A DNA stretch of 64,000 bases from Dolomedes plantarius (lineage: Eukaryota; Arthropoda; Arachnida; Araneae; Dolomedidae), in assembly GCA_907164885.2 (NCBI GenBank), contig OU015496.1:108658707-108722706 (forward strand). Direction: 5' to 3'. Both the position numbers and the translations under genes were made by a program. The notes below the pieces were generated by a model, which had not been told where the DNA came from, did no database searches, and was given only the letters and a program-made list of their open reading frames with translations. Positions 1-11,614 of the stretch are shown here, piece after piece (the first letter of the stretch is position 1; every line of letters begins with the position of its first letter).

Positions 1-282
1 TTCATTTTAAAGACATTTTTATTATCTTTCTCGTGATATATATTTTATAACCCTCAAATTATTATTTTAAATGCAAACTTAAAAAAAGTTACTAAAACAG
101 CTTAAAAAATAAATTTAAAAAAATCTAAGAAGAATTTTTCAAAAATCTTTCTTAGTGCACCCCTACACTATAAGAAGAATCGCCATGCAAAATTTCAGCT
201 CTTTAGTCCAGCGGTTTGGTCTGTGCGTTATAAGTCAGTCAGTGAGTCAGTCAGTTACGGAACTGTTATATATATATATAGA
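1..282 (-). mobile_element. Non-autonomous Helitron, 5' part (family 1, copy A)
   Basis: The sequence is the reverse complement of the 5' half of the complete copies at 7287-8259 and 19354-20100. It shares the block with GACTGAC-type repeats, the 'taacgcacag..' run and the 'ggcgattcttcttat' run. Read on the minus strand it starts with TC at 282/281, and the preceding base is A, which is the Helitron 5' signature (A|TC). The 3' end lies outside the window. No Rep/helicase coding is visible. Confidence 0.75.
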
Positions 283-700
283 TAAGGAAGTCTACCTTCC
301 GAAAAATGCAAAGTTTCTCACATCGCCGCGACAGTTTTTTCATTTGGGAATATACCATTACCATGATTTGGACACAAGGTTTGAATTGTACGGTTGTTGC
401 ATGCGGTCTCAAGCGAGTATTAGAATATCTGTGGGATCCATATATACATATGTATCCGGTTCATATGTATGCGTTTTCTCACCTTTTTTTTTCCAAAATC
501 AAACGGCATGCATAAATAAATCTTAAAAAGTCTATCTTTCATACTACACTCTTTTATAGCTAAGTCTATATTTCAGATGAGAAATTCCTTTTCATTAATT
601 TATCATCTTTCATTGAATGATTTTTTTCCGGCATATAAATATTCAATTTCCATTAATTATAACATAATAAAAGCTTTTTCCCCCCATATTATACAGCGCG
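283..700. other. Unassigned AT-rich DNA
   Basis: No coding, RNA or repeat signal could be supported here. A 123-codon frame starting at 155 begins inside the Helitron and has no recognisable domain. It is treated as chance. Confidence 0.5.
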
Positions 701-2962
701 GCTAAAACTATAATCCACTTGGTTAAATTAATTACCCGAAGTTCGAAGGAAGGAGAGCCTTCTCTAACTATTTAAAAATGGCAAATGGAAATTAAATTAT
801 TACAACGCGATGTCAGACATTTCACGCTTTCTTCCTTCCGCAAAGGAAAGCACTTAATCTTCAAGACACAAAAGGTTTCCAAGTTAGGAAAAATTCTATT
901 GCTAATACAACGGCGTGAATACGCTCCTCCTATAATTTAGACGCATGTCCTCCCATGTGGTCGCAAACGTTCTCCATTACCTCGTCGTCTTTAAAACTTT
1001 TTGGTCTGTCATCGATTTTCCAATTTTCTCGGTGATTCACGATCGTCGTGAATAGCTGTGTGTGTAGAATTTCAAATGACTGCCAAAAGGTACAAGGAGA
1101 AGTAAAGTAATCATTAAAATCAGTTATGTAATAAGTATTTATTTGAAATCAAATTTAACACATTTTTATACGTATTATTTAATATTAAAAAATTGAAAAA
1201 ACTTGAAATTTTAATTTTGGTGGCCAAATTTACTATGCTTCCAGAGGGAGTCCCAAGGGTTTCCCAAGATTGCCACAGACGTAAAAAGATTGGGAATCCC
1301 TGGGTTAGGATATTTAATCTAGGAAATGTTGTTAGTAGGTCAAAATTACGATTAACAAGGATTTTTCACCCTTATTTTAAAAATGATTGGTTTGATTCAT
1401 TGAATCAAATTTTTTTTTTCGTATTGTACATCTCAGCTAAAACTATAATTCCACTTGGTTAAATTAATTATTATCCAAAATTCGAAGGAAGGAGCTTTGT
1501 TTAACTATTTAAAAATTGCAAATAGAAATTAAATTATTACAACGCGTGATTTTCCAATTAGCTAATATGGGTAAATATTAAAAATATAAATTTTAATATT
1601 AATAATATATTAATATATTACTTATATTAATATATTATGTATTAATTATGTTATATTACTAATATTAATTTTCGTAATTTTCCAATTTTCCCGGTGATTT
1701 ACGATCCTAGCATGATCGCACCTAGATCCCGTCGTGGATAGACGAGACTGTGTTTGCAGAATTCCAATGACTATCAAAGGAACAAGTAATGAAGAAAATC
1801 AGTTATTCAATAAGTAGTTATTTGAAATTAAATTTAACACATTTTTGATATGTATTATTTAATATTCAAAAAAATTGAAAAGACCTAAAATTCTAATATG
1901 GGTGCCTAAATTTTTCAAACTCATTCCCAAGGGTGCAAACGCGTAAAAAGATTGGGAATCCCTGGTTAGTATATCTAACCTAGGAAATGTTATTAGTAAG
2001 TCAACATGACAATCAACAAGGATTTTCACAATTTTTTTTTTTTAAATTGGTTTGGTTCATAGTTATCAAAGGCTTTTTTTCGCATTGTACAGCTCGACTA
2101 AAATTATAATCGCACTTGGTTAAATTAATTATTATCGAAAGTTCGAAGGAAGGAGCTTCCTTTATTTATTTAGAAATCGCAAGCGGAAATTAAAATTTTA
2201 TATCACGTAAATTTCCAATTAACTAATATGGGTAAATATTAGTAATATAAATATTAATATTAATAATATATCAATATATAACTAATATTAATATATCATG
2301 TATTAATTATATTATATTACTAATATTAATTTCCGTAATTTTCCAATTTTCCCGGTGATTAACGATCCTAACACGATCCTAGCAAGATCCCGTCCTGGAT
2401 AGACGATACTTTGTTTGCAGATTTTGAAATGACTACCAAAGGTACAAGAAGAAGCCAAGTAATGAACAAAATCAGTTATTCAATAGCAGTTATTTGAAAT
2501 TAAGTTTAACACATTTTTCATATGTATTATTTAATATAGAAAAAAAATTGAAAGAACATAAAATTGTAATTTGGGTGCCAGTAATTACTAAGGTCATTCC
2601 TATGGAAAGTAAATTATTACAACTCGTTTGTCAGACATTTTACGCTTTCTTCCTTCCGCAAAAGAAAGAACTTAATCTTCGCGACACAAAAGGTTTCGAG
2701 TTAGGAATTATTCTATCGCTAATACCACGGCATGAATACGCTCCCCCTATAATTTCGACGCATGTCCTCCCATGTGGTCGCAGACTCTCTCCATTACCTC
2801 ATCGTCTTTAAAACTTTTCGGTCTGCCATCGATTTTCCAATTTACCCGGTGATTCACGATCCCAGCCTGACGTCGTGAATAGTCGAGGCTGTGTGTTCAG
2901 AATTTCAAATGACTGCCAAAAGGTACAAGGAGAAGTCAAGTACACTGCAAAAATTTTTTGGG
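690..2962. repeat. Imperfect modular tandem repeat, units ~660-735 bp
   Basis: Units begin near 690, 1421 and 2081 with 'taaaactataat..cacttggttaaatt', and a fourth partial unit begins near 2600. Units 1 and 4 share a module with 'gtcagacattt' and 'catgtcctcccatgtggtcgc'. Units 2 and 3 replace it with an AT-palindromic module of TAATATTAAT type. All carry the '..ggtgattnacgat..' segment and, where intact, 'agattgggaatccctgg'. A diverged fragment of the unit end recurs near 3786-3870. No coding is evident. It may be a decayed satellite or repeated insertion of one element. Confidence 0.7.
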
Positions 2963-4059
2963 GTAGATGCAGAAATTAACAGACAGGAATCAGAATTCAG
3001 TTTTGATATATTAGATATATTACTTCCGAAAAAACAGCAGTCTCGAGATTTGGAAACAAGGTTCGAATTCTTTCCGCAGAGTACAGTCGCTACGGAGAAA
3101 TAAAATATTGTATGGGATATATTAAATACCGGCTCGATAGACGACACTTGACGACGATATCCGGTAAAACAGCCCAACTGGCATTCGGCTTGGTAGACGG
3201 GACTTGGAGACATGAACGCCAAATCAATAAATTCAATTGAACTGAATAATACTTTTATTACTATAAACTCATTACGGTTACCGAACAGTTCAACATATTA
3301 TATGAAATGTAAAGGAGTAGAATATATTTACATATATACAAGTAGCGAGAATGGATAATGACATCCAATCAATCCCTGATTCAAGCTTTAAGTCCTTAGA
3401 ACCGACGGTCATACCAGAATATATAAAATTGAGTTTCTGTTTACCACGTGACCCCCTGTGGTGACATATGTCCAAGCGACATCCAGGCGCATATAGAAAG
3501 AACGCGGAAGTTAGTTATGCAATGTGAAAGAGAAGAATGAAACATAATTAAAAGTGGTGTGGCGTTATTATTATATATATACATACATATGTAGATATGT
3601 TATGCCGTACATGTGTGTTTTTCCCCAACCATTTTATGAATATCTCTAGATAATTAACTTTAGAAGTATATATCGTAACTAAGTCTTTTATAGCAAAATC
3701 TATAGTTCCGGTGAGAAATAATTTTTATAAATTCCTTATCTTCCATAATAATTTTTTCTCAATGTTTATCGCATGTCAGACTGTATGCGCAAAACTTCAA
3801 ATTACGTCTAAGGTACAAGCAGAGGTCAAATACACTATATGTTTCTATAGATGCAGAAATCAGCAAATGGACTTAATCAGAAATTAATTTTGCGATATTT
3901 GATGCATTACTTTAGACACGAACACGCCTTTCATCTGCATGTAATGTTTCGGTAACACTAGAACTACCTACAATTTAGAAATGCTTATCTCTACAACGGT
4001 AAAAATGAATAATTTTGACTGCCTACGAGGCCATGGATTAAAAAAGTTTAAAACCCAGA
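2963..4059. other. Unassigned region
   Basis: Short frames on both strands (e.g. 2905-3222 minus, 3290-3475 minus, 3981-4187 plus) show no recognisable domain. A diverged piece of the upstream tandem unit lies at about 3786-3870. A small (TA/CA) run sits near 3572-3595. Confidence 0.4.
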
Positions 4060-4790
4060 TTATTTCAACTATTATATTTCCCCTATCTTATCAGCAACTC
4101 CTTCCAGTTAATGCATTTTTCTGTTTTTCACAGCGCGTTGAAGAGGACGCCAGATTCGTCCCCGCAAATCTTCAATCCTCATGTTAAGCTGTCAGAAATT
4201 TCTCTCTCTGCATTTTTCTTATCACAGATTATCAACCACATATTTTTTTTATTATATTTCTAACATTACTTATAGACTTTATTTATTTTATTTGTTTAAA
4301 ACTTTTTCCCAATTTAATAGCGATAGACGTCAATAATTTAAAGCCAGTAAATATTAACTAAAACGAGTGTCAACGAGATATTTTTTATTTACTTGTTAGT
4401 TCTAGCACTAAATGTTTGAAACTGTGTATTAACTATTATTTTCTCTACCTTATAAATAACTTTTTTTTCGGTTAATATATTTTTCCCATTTTCGCACCGA
4501 CGTACCTCGTTGATCTTCAATCCCCGTGTTAAGATGTGGAAAATTTATGTGCATTTTTCTACCAACGATTTTCGAATTCTTTTTTTTTTCTGACTTTGGA
4601 AATGCGTCTTTAAATGCAATGCGCGTGTTTCTAAAAAATACTTTTATTTTAATTTATTTTTTTGTCAAAACACAGTTTTAATTCTGTAGCTATAGACTTT
4701 GATAATTTTAATACCGTATAAAAAACTAACTAAAAGATTTTAAAACTTTAAAAATTCCATGTTCTTTATTTTAATACTTATTTTTATATA
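4060..4790. repeat. Diverged direct duplication (~350 bp units)
   Basis: The segments at about 4060-4400 and 4420-4790 share ordered blocks: 'cttcaatccycgtgttaag', 'tgcatttttct', a 'tagacttt' block and the closing 'aactaaaa'. A more distant relative of the second half occurs at about 33890-34100. The element type is not identified. Confidence 0.45.
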
Positions 4791-4835
4791 CAGAGGACAG
4801 AACACAAAACTATTCATTTGCTCATTTGTGATTAA

Positions 4836-5425
4836 CCCTTCAGCGGGCTCGCCCGGGTAGAAAATGCAACATTTCCGTACTTTTGAATGGTTTGTTTTTA
4901 CATGTAAGGTTGGAATGTTCTAAGCAGTTTCTATTTATAGCTATACCTTTTCTAATGCAGGTCTGATTTCCTGACCCTTGTATTCCTTTTCATTCATTGT
5001 TACTCGTAGTTTAACCGTGATAAACCAGCGATTATAGTGGATTACAATACGACAAAAGCAGGAGTTGATGGAGTCGATCCAATGTGCACCTATGGCATGG
5101 TATCCCGCATATCACGAAGATGGACAACCTCATTGTTTTTAAGGTTTTTGGACATAATAGGAATCCATTCGCATGTTGCCCTTAGATCCAATAAAACGGA
5201 CACTTTTTAAATAAGGCGATTGTATCTGCATTCTTTGGCCTTTAATTATAAATGTATTTCAAAATTATCAACATTTTATATTTTACCATAAATCACAGAA
5301 TTATTATTTTCAATTTGAAAAAAAAAAGTTTATTACAAAAGCAATAATCGAGGTTGAAAGAGACGTTGCACTTTGTGCCACGTGCGCCTGCTGGTGTTAC
5401 AAAAATTGGCGCGCCCGCTGAAGGG
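4836..5425 (+). mobile_element. piggyBac-type deletion derivative (590 bp, TTAA target)
   Basis: The element is flanked by TTAA on both sides (4832-4835 and 5426-5429). It ends in inverted CCCTTCAGCGGGC / GCCCGCTGAAGGG, a perfect 13-bp terminal match. TTAA duplication is characteristic of the piggyBac superfamily. A piece of the transposase remains inside, so this is an internally deleted autonomous copy and not an unrelated MITE. Confidence 0.88.
5022..5181 (+). pseudogene. piggyBac transposase fragment
   Basis: One frame of about 53 codons reads KPAIIVDYNTTKAGVDGVD, then MC, then RISRRW and a LDIIGIHSHV-like stretch. This matches the conserved piggyBac DDE-domain signature DYNTTKxGVDxVDxMC..RxxRRW...LD. 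The family transposase catalyses cut-and-paste at TTAA and is normally about 550-600 residues. Only this C-terminal part of the catalytic domain is left, with no start and no remaining upstream catalytic residues, so it cannot be active. It lies inside the TTAA-flanked element and is co-linear with it. Confidence 0.88.
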
Positions 5426-5429
5426 TTAA

Positions 5430-6076
5430 AAAAAATACTACGGAAATCATTCTCCTTCACTTTGATCTCCGATGCATCGCCAGAAACAGTTTTTCATTCG
5501 AAATCCTGCACGTGGTTTTGAAATCTCAAAGTCTTGCAATATTGCTTCCCACGCGGGGCTATTTCCGCATACAAATACGCTAGCTTTACGTTTTAGTGAA
5601 CTGTACATATGCTCTCCCATATTCTGTGGTAAAATGGCGCAACTCGGGAGCCATTAGATCACTATACGCTACCCATATTGGTCACGTAAATATCCGTACC
5701 TCTCCTTATTTTATTCTGCTATTGTACTTGCGTTACTTTATTACGCCACAACACTCTTTTCACTTCGATTCCGGGTTAGTGAAATATTCTAAAGCAAATA
5801 GGAGAGATTAAACTTTTCGACTTATATAAGTACAAGGTATATAAGTACAAGGTATTGCTACAATATTACTTAAGAAGTTTCAACTGTCATATGAATACAT
5901 GACATTGAAATACATGAGGAGTATTTAATTATCTATTAAAACAATTGATGGGTTTTTCAGATAAATTCACGACCTCCATTTAAAAACTATTTAAATTATT
6001 TATAGCAGCATAAAAAATCACGTAATAAATATTGTACTAAGGAAAGAAAGAATCACACTTGCCACAAAAATAATAC

Positions 6077-6107
<31 letters not shown>

Positions 6108-6239
6108 TACACCTTGTTGGTGTTGGTGGAGCCATTGTCTGAAAATTGTTTACACTCAGCGATGATAATGTTAAGACATGTTTTGACAAATTATATTTTT
6201 TGCTCTTAGTTATTACTTCTCGTAACACAACACCTATTA
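5430..6239. other. Unassigned region with a (TA)n run
   Basis: Two overlapping small frames (5472-5657 and 5596-5811) have no recognisable domain. A (TA)n microsatellite lies at about 6076-6103. Nothing else is supported. Confidence 0.4.
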
Positions 6240-6247
6240 CCCTAGAT

Positions 6248-6549
6248 CAGGGGTGTCAAACTCGCGGCCCGCGACAAACATTTTTACGGCCCGGCCAATA
6301 TATTGTCCCACAATAATATATAATAAAATACCGACGCAGAATTATAATTAGATAGGAAGAATTCGCTAAATGTTTTCTAAATTATACTCTTTTTTGGCTA
6401 TCATTAAACAAATGCGTATATTTATGTTAAATATACTGTAATTTGGTAAATAAACATACGTTTCTATTAATATTGATTTTTTTTGCGGCCCACCTATAGT
6501 CAAACCTTGTTTGTTTGGCCCAAGTTTGCCTTTCAGTTTGACACCCCTG
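6248..6549. mobile_element. hAT-type MITE (302 bp) with perfect 8-bp TSD
   Basis: The element begins CAGGGGTGTCAAACTC and ends GTTTGACACCCCTG. It is flanked on both sides by the identical 8-mer CCCTAGAT (6240-6247 and 6550-6557). An 8-bp target duplication with CAGGG-type ends is diagnostic of the hAT superfamily. No transposase coding is present. Subterminal gcggcccgc / gcggccc motifs lie inside both ends. Confidence 0.92.
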
Positions 6550-6557
6550 CCCTAGAT

Positions 6558-7009
6558 CAAACATATTTTTCTGTTCCGCACATGAGGGAAAAAGAATAAT
6601 TATAATCTTTGTTCAAGTTGTTAAAAGTATTGGTACGAGATCAATGATCCAATGAATCTGTGACCATGCATTGGTCTCGTAGATCAATGCATGGTCAAAG
6701 CGAGAGTCAGTGCGAACAATTATCGGATTCTTAGCTTTGAACTGCAAATGACCGGAGCGCTTCCGACTAACCGACTGATTACACTACCAAGTAAAGACAC
6801 TCACGCCCACTGTATGACAACATGACAATTGTGTTGTAGCAGTACAATTAACGATGTACATTATTCTCGGGGCTAAAACAGCTAGATTATCCGACGCTTG
6901 AAAATTTTCAAATACATGTGAACACCTTACTTCACAACTTAAAAATATTGACTATATCTAGAACACAAAAGATACTAAGACAAAAAAGCATTGCTCTTCA
7001 ACACTATGC
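6558..7009. other. Unassigned region
   Basis: Apart from the short inverted repeat at 6661-6697, no gene or element is recognised. Confidence 0.4.
6661..6697. repeat. 13-bp perfect inverted repeat, 11-nt spacer
   Basis: TGACCATGCATTG (6661-6673) is followed by its exact reverse complement CAATGCATGGTCA (6685-6697). It could fold as a hairpin. Function is unknown. Confidence 0.6.
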
Positions 7010-7020
7010 TTTATAATATT

Positions 7021-7246
7021 TTTTCCAACGCGGAGGCACTTGTCAAGATAGACAATCGTCTTTATTCACCGCAGTTTTTGCTGGCCGTATTATAATGGCA
7101 GCACCGTATAGGCGGACCAGCATTAACCCCTTATGAAGGGCCGACACAAACGGAGGCATTTTAGTAGCGCGACACCGGGATTCGATCCGAGCACCCTCTG
7201 CACCAAAAGCGAGCGCGCTGTACCACAAGGCCACCACAGGACACAT
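7021..7246 (-). mobile_element. tRNA-derived SINE, family 1 (full length)
   Basis: It is flanked by an 11-bp target duplication TTTATAATATT (7010-7020 and 7247-7257). Read on the minus strand it starts with a tRNA-like head: an A-box-like TGGTACAGCGCG and a B-box-like GGATCGAATCC. A family-specific body follows (cctccgtttgtgt, ggtccgcctata). Other copies are at 11384-11614, 23442-23632 and 57840-58079. The short poly-T on the plus strand at the left end corresponds to the 3' A tail. SINEs are transcribed by RNA polymerase III and mobilised by LINE machinery. Confidence 0.88.
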
Positions 7247-7286
7247 TTTATAATATTAAATTTACAGTATGAACACCGCAGGTTAA

Positions 7287-8259
7287 TCTATATATATATA
7301 TGAGGCATTGAAAGGCAAAGTGGTGTAAGTCACATTTTCAACTTTTTTCATTTGGAGGCAAATATGTAATCTCCATGTTCAATTGATAGTGGAATTGTAA
7401 ATAGTTATTATTTGCAATGTTGTAATAATTGTTATGAATTATAATTTGTTCAATTTATGGTGGAAATTTTTGTAGTTTTTGCAGTTAAACTCTCTTGACT
7501 TACACCACTTGACTGTCTGACTTACACCACTTTGCCTTTCACAGCCTCATATAACAGTTCAGTGACTGGCAGATAACGCACAGAACAAACCGCTGGACCT
7601 AAAGGGCAAAAATTTTGCATGGCGATTCTTCTTATAGTGTAGAGATGCACTAAGAAAGATTTTTAAAAAATCCTTCTTAGATTTTTTTTAATTAAATTTT
7701 TAGCTGTTTTTGCAACCCTTTTATGTTTGCATTTAAAATAATAAACTGAGGGTTATAAAATTTATATCATGAGAAAGAACATAAAAATTCGTTTAAAATG
7801 AAATCTTTTTCGAAATTTTACCTCCATTTTCTGATATTTGTGAATTTTTAAAGATTAATTTTTCGAATTTAATTTATTAAATGCTGATCACGTGGTTTCA
7901 TTTTATTTTTGTGATACTTTAAATTAATTTCGCGTCACGTGCATAACAACGAAATAAATTGACAAAAATAAATAATGAAATACGGTTAAAGATAAAATTT
8001 AACCACTAGACTAACTGAGATGGAATTTTTTTAAAGAATTTAATTGAAAATAGTATGTTTTATGGATAATAAACATACAAATTAATTGCACACATTGACT
8101 GTTGCATTCAATTTGAATATTTTCTGCTACATTATTTTGTCTATAAAAATACCCGTTATTATTTTTTAATAAATATACATTTTTTGGCATTAATTGCATA
8201 CAATACCCGTTGTATTTAATTTGAATGTAGTCCGTAGCGAAGCACGGGTATTCAGCTAG
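7287..8259 (+). mobile_element. Non-autonomous Helitron (family 1, copy B) carrying a nested MITE
   Basis: The 5' end is TC at 7287, preceded by A. The 3' end is CTAG at 8256-8259, followed by T. About 10 nt before the end is a hairpin, CCGTAGC-gaa-GCACGG (one bulged A). TC...CTAG inserted between A and T with a 3' hairpin defines Helitrons. The body is co-linear with the copy at 19354-20100. The element is split near its 5' end by the TA-flanked MITE at 7301-7549. No Rep/helicase gene is present. Confidence 0.9.
7301..7549. mobile_element. TA-target MITE (249 bp, 32-bp TIRs)
   Basis: The left terminus, TGAGGC followed by GAAAGGCAAAGTGGTGTAAG (7301-7332), is matched by the reverse complement of 7518-7549 with two mismatches. 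TA dinucleotides flank it (7299-7300 and 7550-7551). A subterminal repeat of 'acttacaccact' occurs twice near the right end. No coding is present. The TA duplication suggests a Tc1/mariner-type source, but the family is not identified. Confidence 0.88.
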
Positions 8260-9420
8260 TAAATTCATATAAGAAGTGACACGCTGCAGCACTCGCATAA
8301 TACATAATTAAATATCAGTTCACTATAGGACCAGCTATAAATGCACCAATTTTTATAAAGCACATAAATAACGCAATTCCTTCACAATGCGTTATCGTAT
8401 TTTATAGCATTGGATTATAGCAGTAGATTGCAGGACTAGTGCAATAACTAAATCCAAAAAGGTTCTCTTTTAGTTATTGACGATAAACTTGCGAGCCGGT
8501 TAAATCTCCGAAAGTCTGCGCCTTGATTGCACATTCAAACTTAAATGTGTCTCCAAGGGGAACGGAGTTACAGACTGAAATAGTTAAAGCAAAAACACCG
8601 TTTATATGGAGCATAAAAATTGAATATTTTGATTATTACACTGCACATTCAAGCAGTGTCAGAATTGAAAGAACATGTACTGCAGATCTCGCTCACAGCT
8701 TACGAGCATTCAATGCGAAGTATCTGATGTAAACATTCTCTTTTCAATAAAGTATCAAGTATCGTATATACTACAGTAAAGAGTTTATTTATTTATTTAT
8801 TTTTTGGGGGTCCATGGATCCATTTTTAAATTCAATTTTCACACATCACCGATTCGAGCGAGAAATCTGAATCTCGCCTCCCCTGACGTATGTTGCTATG
8901 GTTATATGCCTCAGATTCGGGACACAAAGTTCTTAAAAAAAATTCCTAGTTCAAAAGAACCTACGGGGGTGTTTAGAATTAAATAACACAAACTACACGT
9001 TTCTACCATGATTACTTTGCTAGGCGAATATTTGCATGCTGTACTGCTTACGCACACCCCGTTCTGCGTGTGTGCTGGAAAGTCTCTCTATCTGGAAATG
9101 GAAATTTTCACATTTTTCCATCTTTAAAAGCGTGTATCTGAAATTCCTAGCTATGGAGTTTTTACGCTGTTCCTTCGTTCTCTTTCCTTCAAACCGTCGG
9201 CAGAAATTTTTACGCACAGCACAGACGTTGGAGAGTTTATTCGCAATGCAAAAAAATTACTCTTTAAAAAAAAATAGATTTTTTTGATTCTTTAAAGTGA
9301 GAAAAAATTTCTAAATAGCATTTTTATAAATCCTGTTTAAAAAAATTCTGGTAGTCTCTTCTAACGAAACTACCACGGGTTATTAACGCAGGATTACTTA
9401 TCGATGCTTACCTCTTTTGT
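8260..9420. other. Unassigned region
   Basis: The part at about 8780-9250 is less AT-rich than its surroundings. It contains small frames (8804-8986 plus, 9020-9217 minus, 9036-9287 plus) without recognisable domains. No splice-linked exon could be supported. Confidence 0.4.
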
Positions 9421-9424
9421 ATGT

Positions 9425-10349
9425 ATATATATATATAGTATATGTATGTATATATATATGTGTCAAAACTTTGACGCATTTTGGTACTGTTCTGTTTAAC
9501 TGTTTACTGCTTGTCCAGGCGATACAGACTGGGTTTGATGCGCTTCCAAGATTATAACTCGTGACGACGGATGGTTTTAGCGTCTGAAATTTTGCTTTCC
9601 GGAGGACCGTAATGGAGGAAGGTATTCCTACATTAAAATTATTTTGAAAACTTACAAATGATACAATAGCAAAAAAACTCTATAAATAGAACTGTTCAGC
9701 TGATTCCCTAAAAACTAAAAACTGTTAAATTTTTTTAATTTAAATTTTTTTAGTTTAAAATTTCAAAATTAAAAAAATTCTTTGTATGGGTATACTTTTA
9801 CGGGGAAAACTAAAGCCTGCCAATATAAAGTAAAAATATTTTTTCCGCAATCCCTCAAAATAAACATTATAAAAAAAGGAACAGAGGGGAACATTAAGAT
9901 TAAAGCACAAAGTCAAAGAGCTTCTATACTAATAAAGGGACAAGTGGATGTCGAGAGATCACGTGACCGTAACTCATCCGGGCGGGCCACGAAAAAAAAT
10001 GGCCAACAAATATACAGGAAAATTGGTCTATTTTTTTTCTCATGAAAGTACATAAATGTTACATATTTGGAAAGAGCTTCGAAAACTGATAATTTTTTCT
10101 GCGTATACTTATTCTATTAATTCAATAGTTTTAGAGATATTTTCATTCTAAAATCACTCACTGCTGAGAAACCAAATCATCTGGAGCAGTGGTGCTGCCA
10201 TCTGTCGGCAGCGACGGGAATGAAAATTGAAAGGAATTAATTCACTTGAATTTAATCCATTTGTAGGCTTTTTTTTTCTTTTGTGGGGCCCGAAGTACAT
10301 AAATATGTTACACGGATGGCTTGAGCGTAGCTAGGCGAAGCCCGGCTAG
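9425..10349 (+). mobile_element. Helitron-like element, family 3 (5' limit uncertain)
   Basis: The right end reads GCTAGGC-gaa-GCCCGGCTAG|T. This is a 7-bp stem with one mismatch and a GAA loop, directly overlapping a terminal CTAG followed by T, as in Helitrons. The left part (about 9460-9590: gtgtcaaaactttgacgc, 'gtttactgcttg', 'gcgatacagactg') is repeated in inverted orientation at about 41600-41830. The true 5' TC could not be placed because TA repeats blur it. A frame at 9782-10045 has no domain. Confidence 0.55.
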
Positions 10350-10379
10350 TTATAAATAATAATCAATAAACGTAACTAA

Positions 10380-10518
10380 GGGCCAGTTCACATAGAATCC
10401 GTCAACGTTAGCGTAAAACTTTTTAACCAATCATATACCAATCATTGATCCATTTAACCAATCAGTGCCAATGGAATCTACAAACGCTGATGCTGACGGA
10501 TTCTATGTGAACATACCC
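10380..10518. mobile_element. PIF/Harbinger-type MITE (139 bp)
   Basis: Ends GGGCCAGTTCACATAGAATC and its near-complement (GATTCTATGTGAACATACCC) are flanked by TAA on both sides (10377-10379 and 10519-10521). A TWA target duplication with GGGCC-type ends fits PIF/Harbinger. A second copy of exactly the same length is at 18434-18572, flanked by TTA. No coding is present. Confidence 0.85.
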
Positions 10519-10521
10519 TAA

Positions 10522-11369
10522 CTGTACTAAAGAAATAGTACACGAGAAAATAATCAGTGCGAACTGAATAATATTTAGAGCCATATCACAGCCAAATCAT
10601 TTCAAAATATAAATTTCTGCCGACATCGTAAATAAGGAAATATGCTTTTGTTTTATCTACTGGATGATGAAAGAAGAGCAGACCGGAAAAACATTTCAAC
10701 ATGCATTAAACATGAAAAACATAAGTATGTCCACATTGATGAAATGATATCATAACATCGCTGACAGACATAAGGAAAATAGACTAAAATTTTCTACGGT
10801 CCATAGCAAAAATTATTAGTTATGCAATACTCCAGGTATAGGCAGTATTCTTTTTTGTTTCCTTTCTCGAGGTCCTGGATCTCTAGAGGCTACGTAATCT
10901 ACGAAATATTATAAGCTATTTCTGAATATTTTACCAAAAATAAAATTTTAAGGGTTGCACACAATTTTTTTTTTCAAAACCATATTTAAGTAAACAAAAG
11001 GAAGGAAGCGTTTTTTTTATATTATGCTCATAAAGTATGAAAATTGTCACGCAAAAAGTTGTAAAAAATACACGTGATCCTCATTTTTATCAGCAAATAA
11101 TCAGTGATCTTCAAACATATTTACATAAAGAGGCCTTTTTAATAGGGGATAGGAAACACAATAAAAATACATTTTAAGAATAGATATTGGTTTTTACGGT
11201 TACAATGTTGAAATGTACGCAGTGGAGGAAATTTGGGGAAAAAAATTAAAGAATGCCATAGCAAATAATAAAATATCATAAAATATTTAACACGAAGATC
11301 TTTATATATATTTAAATATTCACCTTTTAACGTCAGTTTCTTTTGTAAATAAAATATAGTTATTTCTAA
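10522..11369. other. Unassigned AT-rich DNA
   Basis: No coding or repeat feature could be supported. The 130-codon minus frame at 11139-11531 runs into the SINE and is a chance frame. Confidence 0.45.
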
Positions 11370-11383
11370 GATTAGTGGAATAT

Positions 11384-11614
11384 GGGCTTGTGGTGTCCCT
11401 GTGGTACAGCGCGCTGGTTTTCGTTGCTGAGCGTGCTCGGATCGAATAACGGCGTCGCGCCACGAAAATGCCTCCGTTTGTGTAGTCCCTTCATAAGGGG
11501 CGATGCTGGTCCACCTATGTGATTCCCCCATAATAAAGAGGCCAGCAAAACAGCGGTGATAATAGGCGAATGTTTAAAAGGGGCAAGGCTTACGCATTGG
11601 TAGGGGGGGGGGGC
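11384..11614 (+). mobile_element. tRNA-derived SINE, family 1
   Basis: It has the same head as the copy at 7021-7246: A-box-like TGGTACAGCGCG and B-box-like GGATCGAATAA. The body includes cctccgtttgtgt. It is flanked by imperfect 14-bp duplications GATTAGTGGAATAT (11370-11383) and GATTAGCAGAATAT (11615-11628). The 3' end carries a run of 12 G residues instead of an A tail. Confidence 0.85.

Noticed and set aside
3237..3560. Possible LTR (TGTTGAACTGTTCGG on the minus strand)
   Set aside because: No second copy or defined ends in the window.
11139..11531. 130-codon minus-strand frame
   Set aside because: It spans a SINE boundary and its first part is the reverse of the SINE body.
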